Assembly (NCBI GenBank): GCA_022800755.1
Contig: JAAWQX010000030.1
Span: forward strand, 1 to 64,000
DNA length: 64,000 nucleotides
DNA from: Oscillospiraceae bacterium
GTDB lineage: Bacteria > Bacillota > Clostridia > Oscillospirales > Oscillospiraceae
Reading direction: 5' to 3'
The notes under the pieces are model-generated. The model was not told the origin of the DNA. It saw only the letters and a program-made list of their open reading frames with translations, and did no database searches. The position numbers and the translations under genes were made by a program. The number at the start of each line of letters is the position of its first letter. Within the stretch, counting starts at the first letter, position 1. Shown one piece after another: positions 41,428-50,869 of this stretch.

Positions 41428-43362
41428 TCAGTTGATGCTCAGCGCTGCGCAAAGACCGTCACGAATGGCGTCACCGGACTTGGCAGCTTTCACGCAGTCA
41501 CCAACGAAGATGGTCTTTTTGAAGTACTTCTCACGCAGCTTGTCTGCCAGTTCCCGGTTGGGAGTCTGTCCAAGCGCGGAAATGATTTGATCCCCTTCAA
41601 TCAGTTCTTCTCCAGTGTCTTGGTTGATTACCACAACACCTTGGGCGGTGATTTCCTTCACCCGACACCCACAGCGCAAGGTCACACCAGCCTCTGCCAT
41701 GGACTCTTTCAGGGATACTTGGTTCATCATAATTACGTCCGTTGCCACATCGTTCTTCATTTCAATCACGGTAGCTTTCCGCCCCAGTGCGGTCACCGCT
41801 TCCAGCGCAAAGTCGCAGCCGGACATACCTCCGCCGCAGACGATGATGTTCTGACCGGTGACCAGTTCGGGTTTCAAGTGAGCATCGATCACACCCAGAA
41901 CGTTGTCACCCTTGATACCAGGGATAGACATCTCCAGGGGCTTGGAACCGGTAGCGCAGACAATGCGGTAGCACTGGGACAGAACGGGATCGTCAATACT
42001 GAGATCGGCTTTCACCACTTCCACGTCCAGCTTCTGCAGTTGCGCCTTATAATACTCGATCAGCTTGCGGATCTGGATTTTGAAGTCGGCGGTGGCTGGA
42101 GCGTTCAGTGTGCCGCCCAGCTCGTTTCTTTCGTACAGCTTCACATGGTGTCCACGGATGGCACAGGCCCTTGCGGCTTCCAGACCGCCAGGACCACCGC
42201 CGATCACTACCACATTCTTGGGCTGGTCAACCTTGGTCAGGCGCATAGCATGTTCGTCGCCGGCGGCGGGATTCACAGCGCAACTAAGCTTGGAACGATA
42301 GCGCAGGATGCGGCCGATACATTCCTCATTGCAGCGCATACACGGCCGGACGTCTTCCGGACGTTCCTCCAATAGCTTGTTACCGATCTCTGGATCGGCA
42401 ATCAGCTGACGACCAAAAATCACAAAGTCGGCATCGCCGCCCTCGATCATTTTCACGGCGCTTTCCGGGGTGTGGGAACCGGCGTTCAGCAAGGGTTTGT
42501 CCGTAGCTTCTCTGGCCGCCCGGCAGACATACTCCATGCAGGCCTCGCCCATATACATGGGGGGATACACATATTTAATGGTCTCATAGCAGCCGGCGTC
42601 GACGTCAAATGCATCCACACCGTGTTCGTCCAGTACTTTCAGCAAGACCTTGCTGTCCTCCAAGGTCCGACCTCCAGGAATGCGATGATCCATAGACAGA
42701 CGGAAGATCACCGGGAAATCATCACCGGCCCCACGATGGATGGCATCCACAATGTCTAGCGCAAACCGGGCGTTCTTCTTGGGAGTTCCACCGTAGTCGT
42801 CGGTTCTGTGGTTCCAGATGGGAGAGATAAACTGGTCGATGAGGTAACCCACATGGGCATGAACTTCAATGCCGTCGAATCCGGCGTCACGCACCAGACC
42901 AGCACTATATTCCCACTGTTTCATGATCTCCTCAATCTCTTCCACTGTCAGGGGATGGCATTTCACGTTGGAGTCCCAGACCCAAGTGTTTTCGGAAGAA
43001 GAATAGGGCGGTTTGCCGTGAATCTCGTTGGCATTCCTGCCGGTACCGCAACTAAGCTGGGTAAAGACCTTGCAGCCGTGGGCGTGACAGCGGTTGGTCA
43101 GCGCTCGGGCAGAGGGGACGATGTGGTGGTGATCCCAGTAGTGACCCAGAACGCCCTGGCCCAAATCAGCAGTCAGATAGCCCTGGCCCACGATGATCAT
43201 GCCGGTACCGCCTTTCGCGCGCTCTTCAAAATAGGCGATCTCGTCTTCGGAGAAACTCCCGTCCCGGTTGGACATCAGCGTGCCCATAGCGGACATAACG
43301 ATGCGGTTCTTAATCTCACAGTTGCCGATCTTAAACGGTGTAAACAGCGTATCGTAGTTCAT
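41428..43362 (-). CDS. OYE/enoate reductase-type flavoenzyme, module 1 (644 aa)
   Basis: FMN barrel (1-335) with EVHAHVGYLIDQF (Y173) and NHRTDDYGG; iron-sulfur cysteines C341, C344, C348 and C361 (CMRCNEECIG...LSCAVNP); FAD motif IGGGPGGLEAA near 390; NADH motif VCGGGMSGCDFA near 510. Full length for BaiCD/BaiH, FldZ and enoate reductases. It is closely related to the module 2 protein (shared FDVD.GCYE, ACMEYVC, RCNEECIGRI) and less so to that of module 3. Start with TAAGGAGA. Divergent from a TetR gene, with a palindromic operator between. Confidence 0.9.
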   Translation of the reverse strand: MNYDTLFTPFKIGNCEIKNRIVMSAMGTLMSNRDGSFSEDEIAYFEERAKGGTGMIIVGQGYLTADLGQGVLGHYWDHHHIVPSARALTNRCHAHGCKVFTQLSCGTGRNANEIHGKPPYSSSENTWVWDSNVKCHPLTVEEIEEIMKQWEYSAGLVRDAGFDGIEVHAHVGYLIDQFISPIWNHRTDDYGGTPKKNARFALDIVDAIHRGAGDDFPVIFRLSMDHRIPGGRTLEDSKVLLKVLDEHGVDAFDVDAGCYETIKYVYPPMYMGEACMEYVCRAAREATDKPLLNAGSHTPESAVKMIEGGDADFVIFGRQLIADPEIGNKLLEERPEDVRPCMRCNEECIGRILRYRSKLSCAVNPAAGDEHAMRLTKVDQPKNVVVIGGGPGGLEAARACAIRGHHVKLYERNELGGTLNAPATADFKIQIRKLIEYYKAQLQKLDVEVVKADLSIDDPVLSQCYRIVCATGSKPLEMSIPGIKGDNVLGVIDAHLKPELVTGQNIIVCGGGMSGCDFALEAVTALGRKATVIEMKNDVATDVIMMNQVSLKESMAEAGVTLRCGCRVKEITAQGVVVINQDTGEELIEGDQIISALGQTPNRELADKLREKYFKKTIFVGDCVKAAKSGDAIRDGLCAALSIN

Positions 43363-43533
43363 TCTTTTATCTCCTTATTTTTATTTTTTAATGTATCCGG
43401 TTTTTCTACACATGTCTCCAAAATGGTCTCGTCTGGTTTCTATTGACAGCGGTTTGCATCTATGTTATGCTTACATCTTGTATGGTCCTTTAAAGCATAC
43501 ACACGAATTAATAGAGCACGGGTTATTACATTT

Positions 43534-43547
43534 AATACACGTGTATT
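43534..43547. promoter_or_regulatory. TetR operator candidate, module 1
   Basis: AATACACGTGTATT is a perfect 14-base palindrome in the 329-base divergent gap between the OYE and TetR genes. Wider-spaced ATACAC and GTGTAT half-sites recur at about 43664-43687, covering the tetR start region. The rest of the gap shows no gene. Confidence 0.65.
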
Positions 43548-43691
43548 GTTTTTCGTGATTCAAGCATAAATCTTTGATGAATGATTGTCAATAGCGGAGT
43601 TTGTTTTTGTCGAGAAAATCCAAACCCAGCCTGATGACTTTGTGCTTTTTTCACCGAAAAATCATACACTGAAAAGGTCGGTGTATCAAAA

Positions 43692-44279
43692 ATGGAGAAG
43701 AGAAAGGGCACACGGGAAAAAATCGTGGATGCTGCCATTGAGCTGTTCAAAAACAATCCTTACGACCAGGTGACAGTCAAGGAAATCTGCACATTGGCTG
43801 GCGTCACACGCAATAGTTTTTATTACTATTTTGACGGCAAGGATACCATTTTTGACGCCATTGGCGATTGGTGCAGCCGCACAGCCAAACAGCGTCTGCC
43901 GGAGGTGTTCAGCGCCAGAAGCACTTATCAACAGGTGTGGGAGATTTATCGTCTGTATTTGGAGACCCAGATCGACCTGGGTCCAGAGATTATGAACCAT
44001 GTTTGCATTTCTCGGACAACAAAAGGCAACTCGGATTATTACAGTTACATCGACAATACTCTGGAAGGTTCTATCACACGACTGATTCGGGCATCTCAGG
44101 AGTCTGGAATCATCCGCAATGATCAGGATCCTCTCCGCTTGTTGTGGACGTCCTATGCCATCGTGCGGGGCATTAACATCAAATGGTGTTTCTTGTGGGG
44201 CGAATGTGATCTCATCGAGGAGACCAGGGCAGCCTTGGACACCCTGTTCATGCCGAAAGAGGGATACGAACTGTATTAA
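43692..44279 (+). CDS. TetR-family regulator, module 1 (195 aa)
   Basis: Helix-turn-helix at about 8-55 (TREKIVDAAIELFKNNPYDQVTVKEICTLAGVTRNSFYYYFDGKDTIFDAI), then an all-helical ligand domain. The ATG at 43692 has only a weak ribosome site. It is divergent from the OYE and SDR of the module and most likely represses them. A hairpin terminator follows. Confidence 0.85.
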   Translation: MEKRKGTREKIVDAAIELFKNNPYDQVTVKEICTLAGVTRNSFYYYFDGKDTIFDAIGDWCSRTAKQRLPEVFSARSTYQQVWEIYRLYLETQIDLGPEIMNHVCISRTTKGNSDYYSYIDNTLEGSITRLIRASQESGIIRNDQDPLRLLWTSYAIVRGINIKWCFLWGECDLIEETRAALDTLFMPKEGYELY

Positions 44280-44299
44280 ATTGCTGAAATCATGGATAT

Positions 44300-44347
44300 A
44301 AGCAAGTTGGACCAGCGAACCGAAAGGCACGCTGGTCCAACTTGCTT
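44300..44347 (+). terminator. Hairpin terminator after the module 1 TetR gene
   Basis: Eighteen-base arms with core GTTGGACCAGCG / CGCTGGTCCAAC and a 12-base loop. There is no long T-run. Confidence 0.6.
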
Positions 44348-44428
44348 GAGAGGAAGAATTGGGAGAGTAAAGGAGGTTGTAGAAGGTGAAAAATATAGAT
44401 TATAAAGGAGTGAATTTTTGTCCTATTC

Positions 44429-44454
44429 AAATAAGACGGTACCGTCTGCCTTAT
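44429..44454. terminator. Palindrome between modules 1 and 2
   Basis: AGACGGTACCGTCT (44434-44447) is a perfect palindrome nested in AATAAG...CTTATT. It lies 30 bases past the stop of the module 2 SDR, so it is a terminator or boundary element. Confidence 0.45.
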
Positions 44455-44484
44455 TGACTGAGGCCAGATGAGAGAAATTATTAT

Positions 44485-45249
44485 TTAGGTGCACGTCCAT
44501 CCACCATCGATGACGACGTTGTTGCCGGTCATGTAGGAGTTTTCTTCGCAGGTCATAAAAATGATTGCAGCGTCCAGCTCATGGTCATAGCCGTTACGCT
44601 TCATGGGGCACCAGTCGTTGATGAAGTCAACGAACCACTCCTGACCCACAGGAGATTGCTCGGATGCGAAGAATCCGGGACTGAGGGTGTTGACGGTGAT
44701 GCCGTACTGTGCCCATTCGTTGGCCAGCTGTCGGGTAAAATTGATCACGGCACCCTTGGATGCGGAGTATTCGGAGATACCTTTCCCGAAGCTGCTGTCC
44801 AGAGCAATCATACCCAGCATAGAAGCCACATTGACGATACGGCCATAGTGGTTCTCCCGCATCAGCTTGCCGAACTCTCTGCACATCAAAAACAGACCGG
44901 TGACACACACATCCAGTGTGGCTTGCCATCTTTCCAGCGCCAGATCCATGGCCCAGTCATTGTGACCCTCGCCAGCGCAATTAATCAGAATGTCGCAGCG
45001 GCCAAATTCTTTTTCCACAGTCTCACGGGCAGCAATGACCTGATCCTCTTTGGTCACATCGCAACGGACGGCAATAGCCTTCACACCGTACTTTTCGGTG
45101 AGCATCTTAGCGTTTTCCACCAAAATCTCATAGCGGCGGGCCATCAGGACAATCTCGCAGCCCCGGGCGGCCAGTGCGTTGGCGCACAAAACACCAAGGC
45201 CGGAAGAACCGCCGGTAATGACAGCAACTCTACCATGATAATCAAACAT
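44485..45249 (-). CDS. SDR oxidoreductase, module 2 (254 aa)
   Basis: ITGGSSGLG (11-19), the catalytic serine region NVASMLG, SEYSASKGA with Tyr-Lys, and GGWTCT at the end. It is a paralogue of the module 1 SDR over its whole length, at roughly half identity by eye. TAAGGAGG site. Last gene of SDR-ADH-OYE on the minus strand, 72 bases after the ADH. Confidence 0.85.
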   Translation of the reverse strand: MFDYHGRVAVITGGSSGLGVLCANALAARGCEIVLMARRYEILVENAKMLTEKYGVKAIAVRCDVTKEDQVIAARETVEKEFGRCDILINCAGEGHNDWAMDLALERWQATLDVCVTGLFLMCREFGKLMRENHYGRIVNVASMLGMIALDSSFGKGISEYSASKGAVINFTRQLANEWAQYGITVNTLSPGFFASEQSPVGQEWFVDFINDWCPMKRNGYDHELDAAIIFMTCEENSYMTGNNVVIDGGWTCT

Positions 45250-45321
45250 ACTATTGTCCTCCTTAGTATGACAGTTTGTTCTTATCGCTTATCTGTAAAC
45301 GTCCTTTTCCTGATGGCCCGT

Positions 45322-46386
45322 TTACATGATGACGATAGGCTTGATAACGCTTTCGTCCTTGGGCTCTTCCATCATGTTGAAGCCTTCTTCGATCTTCTCG
45401 AAGCCATGGAGTTCTTGAGTGATAAGCAAGGTGGGGTCCAAACGACCGGTTTTGATGAGAGCCATCAGATTTTCCAGACGGTATCTGCCGCCGGCACACA
45501 GGCGACCGGTGAGCGTCACATGGTTCACCAAGGTGCCTGCATCGGCAACAGCAATGTTGAAGCTCTTGCTGAAATCATAGCCGGCAATGTTGGAAATCAC
45601 ACCACCGCACTTCACCATGCGATAAGCGTCGTTGACGGTATCCTCAGTGCCGCCAGCGATGATGACCTTGTCCACTTTCTGATGATTGGTCAACTCCATG
45701 ATTTGCTCAACAATGTCGCCTTCAGTGTAGTCCACCACGTCAGTGGCGCCATACTGTTTTGCCAATTCCTTGGTCAGTTTTCTGTGACCCACACCGATCA
45801 AACGTCCAGCGCCACGCAGGGCGGTACCCGCTACACTCATCAGACCCACAGGACCAATGCCGATAACCACAACGGTGTCACCAAACTGAATGTTGGCGCC
45901 TTCTACACCGGAGAATCCGGTGGTGATCATGTCACCCACCAGCCCAGCGGCCTTGATGGACACACCATCGGGAACCACGGCCAGGTTCATGTCGGCGTCA
46001 GGGATGATGAAGTATTCACCAAAGGTACCGTCCAGCTGGGAAGACAGATACCTCCCGCCCAGAAAACCGCCGGCATGCTCATGCAGCCCCTCTGCGATCT
46101 CCTTGCCGCGCCAAATGGGTGTGACTGCAGGAATCGCTACAATATCACCGACCTTGATATCAGTGACCATGGAGCCGACTTTCTCCACACGGCCCACACC
46201 CTCGTGACCGAGGATACGGTTGGGCCATGCCTGTCTGCGATGTGCGTTGTGAACATCGGACGTGCAGGGCAGCACTGCCACTGGAGAGCAAAGTGCCTCA
46301 AACGGACCAGGCTCGGGGATCTCTTTCTCCATCCAGCCCCAGCTGACAGTGGGTTCGATTACGCCGTAGCCTTTCATCGTTGCCAT
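45322..46386 (-). CDS. Zinc-dependent secondary alcohol dehydrogenase, CbADH/TbADH-like (354 aa)
   Basis: A medium-chain ADH. The catalytic zinc ligands are C41 (LPCTSDVH), H61 and E62 (LGHEGVG) and D152 (VGDMITTGF). The cofactor domain has GIGPVGLMSVAGTALRGAGRLIGVG. Like the clostridial NADP-dependent secondary ADH it lacks the four-cysteine structural zinc loop. It shares that family's landmarks (W-E-K-E-P, PCTSD, DADMNLA, DMTTGF-type). Such enzymes reduce ketones to secondary alcohols. GAAAAGGAGA site. It lies between OYE and SDR of module 2. Confidence 0.85.
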   Translation of the reverse strand: MATMKGYGVIEPTVSWGWMEKEIPEPGPFEALCSPVAVLPCTSDVHNAHRRQAWPNRILGHEGVGRVEKVGSMVTDIKVGDIVAIPAVTPIWRGKEIAEGLHEHAGGFLGGRYLSSQLDGTFGEYFIIPDADMNLAVVPDGVSIKAAGLVGDMITTGFSGVEGANIQFGDTVVVIGIGPVGLMSVAGTALRGAGRLIGVGHRKLTKELAKQYGATDVVDYTEGDIVEQIMELTNHQKVDKVIIAGGTEDTVNDAYRMVKCGGVISNIAGYDFSKSFNIAVADAGTLVNHVTLTGRLCAGGRYRLENLMALIKTGRLDPTLLITQELHGFEKIEEGFNMMEEPKDESVIKPIVIM

Positions 46387-46445
46387 AGTGATTTCTCCTT
46401 TTCAAAAAATTTTGTTTATTATTTTTGGACATATGAGATGAAATA

Positions 46446-48395
46446 TTACTCGACCTGCATACCTGCATAGAAGCCGCTGCGGATCGCCTTACCGCTCTTG
46501 CCGACCTCAACGCAGTCGCCTACACAGATGAGTTTTTTGTTGTACCGCTTCTTCAATTCGTCGGTGAGCTCACGGTTGGGGGCCATGCCGAAGGCTGCCA
46601 CGATGGTGTCCGCCTCGATCAGCTCGGACTCACCATTCTCGTTCACGATCATAACGCCTTCGTCCTTGATCTCAGCTACGCGGCAATTGGTGCGGGTTAC
46701 CACACCGGCGTCGGCCAGATAGATCTTCAGCGAATGCGCATTGATAAAGACCATGTCGGAAGCTATTTCGGGCTTCATTTCGATGATGGTGCAGTCTTTT
46801 CCGTACTCTGTAGCCATCTCCAAAGCAAAGTCGGAACCGGACAGGCCGCCTCCACAAACTGCGATTCGCTTGCCTTCGATAGCAGCGGGGTTTCGATGAG
46901 CATCCTTGATGTCGATAACCTTCTTGTTATCTATGCCGGGGATGGAAGGCAGGACGGAATGTGCGCCGGTGGCAGCAATGATGGCGTCGGCATCGACCAG
47001 TACGGAGTTGTCAATAGAGATTTCTTCCTTGACCACATTCACATTCAGCTTTCTCATCTGGGTCTTGTAATAATTGATTAATGCCTTCAGCCGAGTCTTG
47101 AACTGAGCCTGTGCGGGAAGGTTGAGCGTGCCGCCGAGTTCATTGGGTTCGTACAGGGTGACCTTGTGACCCTTCAGCGCCGCAACGCGTGCTGCCTCCA
47201 TCCCGCCGGGGCCACCGCCGATGACAACCACATTTTTGGGCTGCTCGGTTTTAACGATACGGAAGGCGTGTTCTTCGTTGGCTGCTGGATTGACAGAACA
47301 GGAAAGCTTAGTGTAGCGACCCCAGATGCGGCCGATGCACTCCTCGTTGCAGCGGATGCAGGGACGGACGTCCTCTTCCCGATTCTCCATTAGTTTTCTG
47401 GGCAAATAGGGATCCGCAATCAGGGGGCGGCCCAGCATAGCAAAGTCTGCTCTGCCGGACTCAATCAGACGCTTTGCCGTCTTGGGTGTGTGGTTGCCGG
47501 CATTCATAATAGGCTTGTCCGTTGCTTCCCGGGCGGTGTCACAGACATATTCCATGCAAGCGTCGCCACGGTAAAAGGTGGGATACACGAAGTCGGGATG
47601 TTCGTAGCAACCGCAGTCTACATCGAAAGCATCCACGCCGTGGTCTCCCAAGATCTTCAGCAGACGCTTGCTGTCTTCCAGTGTTCTTCCACCGGGAATA
47701 CGGTGATCCATGGAGATACGGTAGATGACGGGCATATCCCTGCCGGCGCCACGCTTGATGGCATCCAGGATTTCCAGAGCGAACCTGGCACGGTTCTCAT
47801 CGCTACCACCGTACTCGTCTTCACGCTTGTTCCACAAAGGGGTGAGGAACTGGTCAATGATGTACCCCACATGGCCGTGAACCTCGATGGCGTCAAATCC
47901 GGCAGAGGCAGCAATTTCGGCGGCCAACTCCCAAGACTTCATGATGTCCTTAATCTCTTCGATTGTGAGGGGACGGCACAGGATGTCGGGATTAAACACG
48001 GCAGGGACAGCGGATGCGGAAAAGGGCACACCGCCACACTGACTGGGATGGGCATTCCGCCCTGTGCCGCTGGACAACTGGGCAATGGCCTTGCAGCCGT
48101 AGCAATGCATCCGCTCAGTCATGCCGGTAAGGTGGGGGATAATGCGCTTACTGTCGAAGTAGGTGCCGTAAATACCCTGGGCTAGTTTGGGGGTCAGGTA
48201 TTGGGAAGAAGTGATGATCGCACCAACACCGCCTTTTGCACGTTCCTCAAAGTAGGTGGCAAGGGTATCGGACACGGAACCATCCATCTGAGCAGCGTAG
48301 GTTCCCATAGGCGCCATAATCAGGCGGTTCTTGATCTCCATCTTGCCAATGGAAAACGGTGTGAACAAGGAATCAAAATTCATTTCGTCGTACAT
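46446..48395 (-). CDS. OYE/enoate reductase-type flavoenzyme, module 2 (649 aa)
   Basis: The start at 48395 (MYDEMNFDSLF) is set by the GGAGGTCAAC site; an in-frame ATG at 48437 has none. FMN barrel with EVHGHVGYIIDQF (Y178) and KREDEYGG; iron-sulfur cysteines C346, C349, C353 and C366; FAD motif IGGGPGGMEAA; NADH motif VCGGGLSGSDFA. It is the closest relative in the window of the module 1 OYE. It is first in OYE-ADH-SDR and divergent from a TetR gene only about 115 bases away. Confidence 0.9.
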   Translation of the reverse strand: MYDEMNFDSLFTPFSIGKMEIKNRLIMAPMGTYAAQMDGSVSDTLATYFEERAKGGVGAIITSSQYLTPKLAQGIYGTYFDSKRIIPHLTGMTERMHCYGCKAIAQLSSGTGRNAHPSQCGGVPFSASAVPAVFNPDILCRPLTIEEIKDIMKSWELAAEIAASAGFDAIEVHGHVGYIIDQFLTPLWNKREDEYGGSDENRARFALEILDAIKRGAGRDMPVIYRISMDHRIPGGRTLEDSKRLLKILGDHGVDAFDVDCGCYEHPDFVYPTFYRGDACMEYVCDTAREATDKPIMNAGNHTPKTAKRLIESGRADFAMLGRPLIADPYLPRKLMENREEDVRPCIRCNEECIGRIWGRYTKLSCSVNPAANEEHAFRIVKTEQPKNVVVIGGGPGGMEAARVAALKGHKVTLYEPNELGGTLNLPAQAQFKTRLKALINYYKTQMRKLNVNVVKEEISIDNSVLVDADAIIAATGAHSVLPSIPGIDNKKVIDIKDAHRNPAAIEGKRIAVCGGGLSGSDFALEMATEYGKDCTIIEMKPEIASDMVFINAHSLKIYLADAGVVTRTNCRVAEIKDEGVMIVNENGESELIEADTIVAAFGMAPNRELTDELKKRYNKKLICVGDCVEVGKSGKAIRSGFYAGMQVE

Positions 48396-48430
48396 GTTGA
48401 CCTCCAAACAATTTATTTTATATTTAGCGT

Positions 48431-48459
48431 TTGACATTTTTACTTATATTGCTTATATT
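48431..48459 (+). promoter_or_regulatory. Promoter of the module 2 TetR gene
   Basis: TTGACA (48431-48436) and TATATT (48454-48459) with a 17-base spacer, in the short divergent gap with the OYE gene. Confidence 0.7.
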
Positions 48460-48509
48460 AAAAGATATATTTCAAAAGAACACTTTTTAATTAAAAGGAT
48501 GAATCAGAA

Positions 48510-49112
48510 ATGATAGAACACAAACCATTAAAAGAGAATCAAAAGGATACTCGCATGAAAATCCTCAATTCTGCCCTCGAGCTTTTCAACGAGTATGGCT
48601 ACGACGAAACCACCATCCCAATGATCTGTCAGAAAGCCGGTGTTTCAAAAACCACGCTACACTACTATTTCCCCAAGAAGCAGGATCTGTTCGTGGATAT
48701 GTACAACGATTTTGAAGAGTTGTATTCCGATAATTTTTATCGCATTGTGGAACAAGAAACCTTCAGCAAGCAAATCTGGGAAGTGTTCCACATCATGTGT
48801 GAAGGGGATCTGTTCTACGGTGCCAGCGTATCTCAACAGTATTTCATCAACCGGCTGAAAGAACACTCCCAACAGGATTTCATTAAGAACATCTATCACA
48901 AGAAAATGCTCACCGCCGTGATTCGCTCGGCCCAGAATTCCAATCAGATCCGTAATCAGACGGACCCGGAGGTTCTGGCCGAAGTACTGTCGTTTGCTCT
49001 GCGAGGTGTGATCGTGACATGGGCCATTGAGAACGGCACGATCGATCTTTTGGAAGAGGGCAAGCGTGTGGTGTCTTCCATCATCGATCCCATGCCTGGG
49101 TTTGAGATTTAG
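48510..49112 (+). CDS. TetR-family regulator, module 2 (200 aa)
   Basis: Helix-turn-helix at about 12-60 (TRMKILNSALELFNEYGYDETTIPMICQKAGVSKTTLHYYFPKKQDLFVDMY) and a helical ligand domain. AAAAGGATGA precedes the ATG. It is divergent from the OYE-ADH-SDR unit. It shares the general form but not close sequence with the TetR proteins of modules 1 and 3, so each module is probably tuned separately. Confidence 0.85.
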   Translation: MIEHKPLKENQKDTRMKILNSALELFNEYGYDETTIPMICQKAGVSKTTLHYYFPKKQDLFVDMYNDFEELYSDNFYRIVEQETFSKQIWEVFHIMCEGDLFYGASVSQQYFINRLKEHSQQDFIKNIYHKKMLTAVIRSAQNSNQIRNQTDPEVLAEVLSFALRGVIVTWAIENGTIDLLEEGKRVVSSIIDPMPGFEI

Positions 49113-49249
49113 TACTAGGGTTCTAATATTTTAGATCTTTAGTCCGCGTTTTATAGTATTATATCATTACCCGAAAAATTGTCAAGGGGGGATTCCGCAT
49201 TTTTTCGAGAATGTTTCAGTTCCCCGAAAACTCTTTTACTGATGATTTT

Positions 49250-49285
49250 AAAAAAAGGGCGGCCTTGAGAAAGGCAGCCCTTTTT
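49250..49285. terminator. Terminator of the GntP pair
   Basis: AAGGGCGGCCTT and AAGGCAGCCCTT arms with A- and T-runs, just past the stop of the GntP gene on the minus strand. Confidence 0.85.
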
Positions 49286-49295
49286 GTATGGGATG

Positions 49296-50627
49296 TTACG
49301 GTAGCATGGGGAACAATCCCATAACAATGGCGACGGCCGCGGTACCGGCAGCTGTGGCAATGATGGTAGTTACAACCATGCCAGGGTAGGCTTCCTTCAT
49401 ATCCTGATCTGCAATGCCAAGGTTGATGATGATTGCTGCGCTGTGGGGCAGAGTGTCCAGAATGGAGGTTGCAAAGCAGCCCAGACGTTGGACAAAGGCC
49501 AGGGACATACCGGAATCCACACAGTGTTGCAGAGCCATGGGCATTCCGATGCGAATTGCAGAGCTGGAAGAACCGGTGAATGCGCCAACGATGTTGATGG
49601 AGAGAATCAAAACCAGGAACGGAGCCATGTTCAGACTGAAGATGAAGTTTAGAATATTTTGGAACTCAGGCAGACTCTGCACCACAGTGACAAAGCCGAA
49701 CAATGAACCAACCATGCCGCAGGGCCCGAATGCCGCTGCTCCAGCAGTAGTGCAGACATCCATGACTTCAGGCAGGATCTTTTCCTCCCGTTTGGGCAGA
49801 TACTTGTGCAACAGGACGAGGGACATCAGCCAAGCGATCATGGTGGCGGTGAAGATGTCCAACTTCACCACGTTGAACAGCACCACAATGGACAGCAGAG
49901 GAATCAAAGAAACGATCCAGTTGGGCAGTTCCTTGTCATCCGCAACTTGTACGTCCTTGGGACCGTAGGCAAAGGTCAGGCCGTTGGCAACGTCTTTCTT
50001 GATGAGGATGACTAACAGCAGTGTGCCTACCACCAGTTCGGTGATAATGCCCACAATGCCCCCCACCAGACCGGAAGCTGCGGTCTCCCCAGTGACCTGC
50101 ATAGCTAGCACGTTCACCAGTTGTGCAGTGCCGGGAGCGGTCATTGCAAAGGAGTAAACACCGAAGGACAGGATACCCATGATCCAGCGCTTGGGGATGC
50201 CGGCACGCTCCAGCAGACGCAGGGCAATGGGATAAAAAGCAATCAGAGTAACAAGAGAATTCATACCGCAGTAGGCCAACAGCGCAGTGGGGATGACAAT
50301 AGCTAGAATGCAGGACACGTAAGTACGAGCGGGGGAAGCGCCTTCTTTGAACAAAGCGTTTGCCATGGCATCGCCAATGGATCTCACAGCGCCGGTACGG
50401 CTGTAAACCTGTGCCACCAAATTACCGGCAAACAGCGGCGGAAACAGGGATTTCACCATAACGGTGAAGGCATCAAAGTAGATGGTGTTGATGACTTCGT
50501 TCCAGTTCATCCAGTTCATCAGTGCAATGACCGCCGTTGCCACAATACCGACAATCACTGCAGGCCACTTCTTGACAATCAGGAACACCACAAGGAAGAA
50601 GCCAACGATAATGCTTAAATAACCCAT
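49296..50627 (-). CDS. GntP-like permease, module 3, paralogue 1 (443 aa)
   Basis: About twelve hydrophobic segments: MGYLSIIVGFFLVVFLIVKKWPAVIVGIV, FPPLFAGNLVAQVYSRTGAVRSIGDAMANALF, a central loop FAYGPKDVQVADDKELPNW, and GAFTGSSSSAIRIGMPMAL in the second half. The layout is that of GntP/LctP-like proton symporters of hydroxy acids. It is a full-length paralogue of the next gene. GAGG site before the ATG. A module-level importer seems likely. Confidence 0.8.
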   Translation of the reverse strand: MGYLSIIVGFFLVVFLIVKKWPAVIVGIVATAVIALMNWMNWNEVINTIYFDAFTVMVKSLFPPLFAGNLVAQVYSRTGAVRSIGDAMANALFKEGASPARTYVSCILAIVIPTALLAYCGMNSLVTLIAFYPIALRLLERAGIPKRWIMGILSFGVYSFAMTAPGTAQLVNVLAMQVTGETAASGLVGGIVGIITELVVGTLLLVILIKKDVANGLTFAYGPKDVQVADDKELPNWIVSLIPLLSIVVLFNVVKLDIFTATMIAWLMSLVLLHKYLPKREEKILPEVMDVCTTAGAAAFGPCGMVGSLFGFVTVVQSLPEFQNILNFIFSLNMAPFLVLILSINIVGAFTGSSSSAIRIGMPMALQHCVDSGMSLAFVQRLGCFATSILDTLPHSAAIIINLGIADQDMKEAYPGMVVTTIIATAAGTAAVAIVMGLFPMLP

Positions 50628-50869
50628 TAGAATTCCTCACTTTCTTTTATTGTTTGGGTTTTACCATCACCGCCCGACAACCACTGCAGTCTGCGGTTGC
50701 CGGGCATTCCAGCACAACAGAATAATACTATAGTTCTAATTTTATTGCGCTAGAATACTATGACTTGCTTACAACGATACCATAAATTAAAAAATTGTCA
50801 AGCGGCAGAACGTATTCGTTTCTTAACTATGTTACAAGTGCACAAATTCTGCCGTCATTTTTTGTCGAC

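Noticed and set aside
44581..46470. A 629-codon open frame on the plus strand, opposite the module 2 SDR and ADH
   Set aside because: It is antisense to two well-recognised genes, His-rich and low-complexity in composition, and has no family match. High-GC codon bias produces such mirror frames. The same applies to long frames opposite the GntP (25480-26775), Fe-ADH (16892-18037), CoA-transferase (14635-16002), OYE (36125-37330) and TRAP genes.
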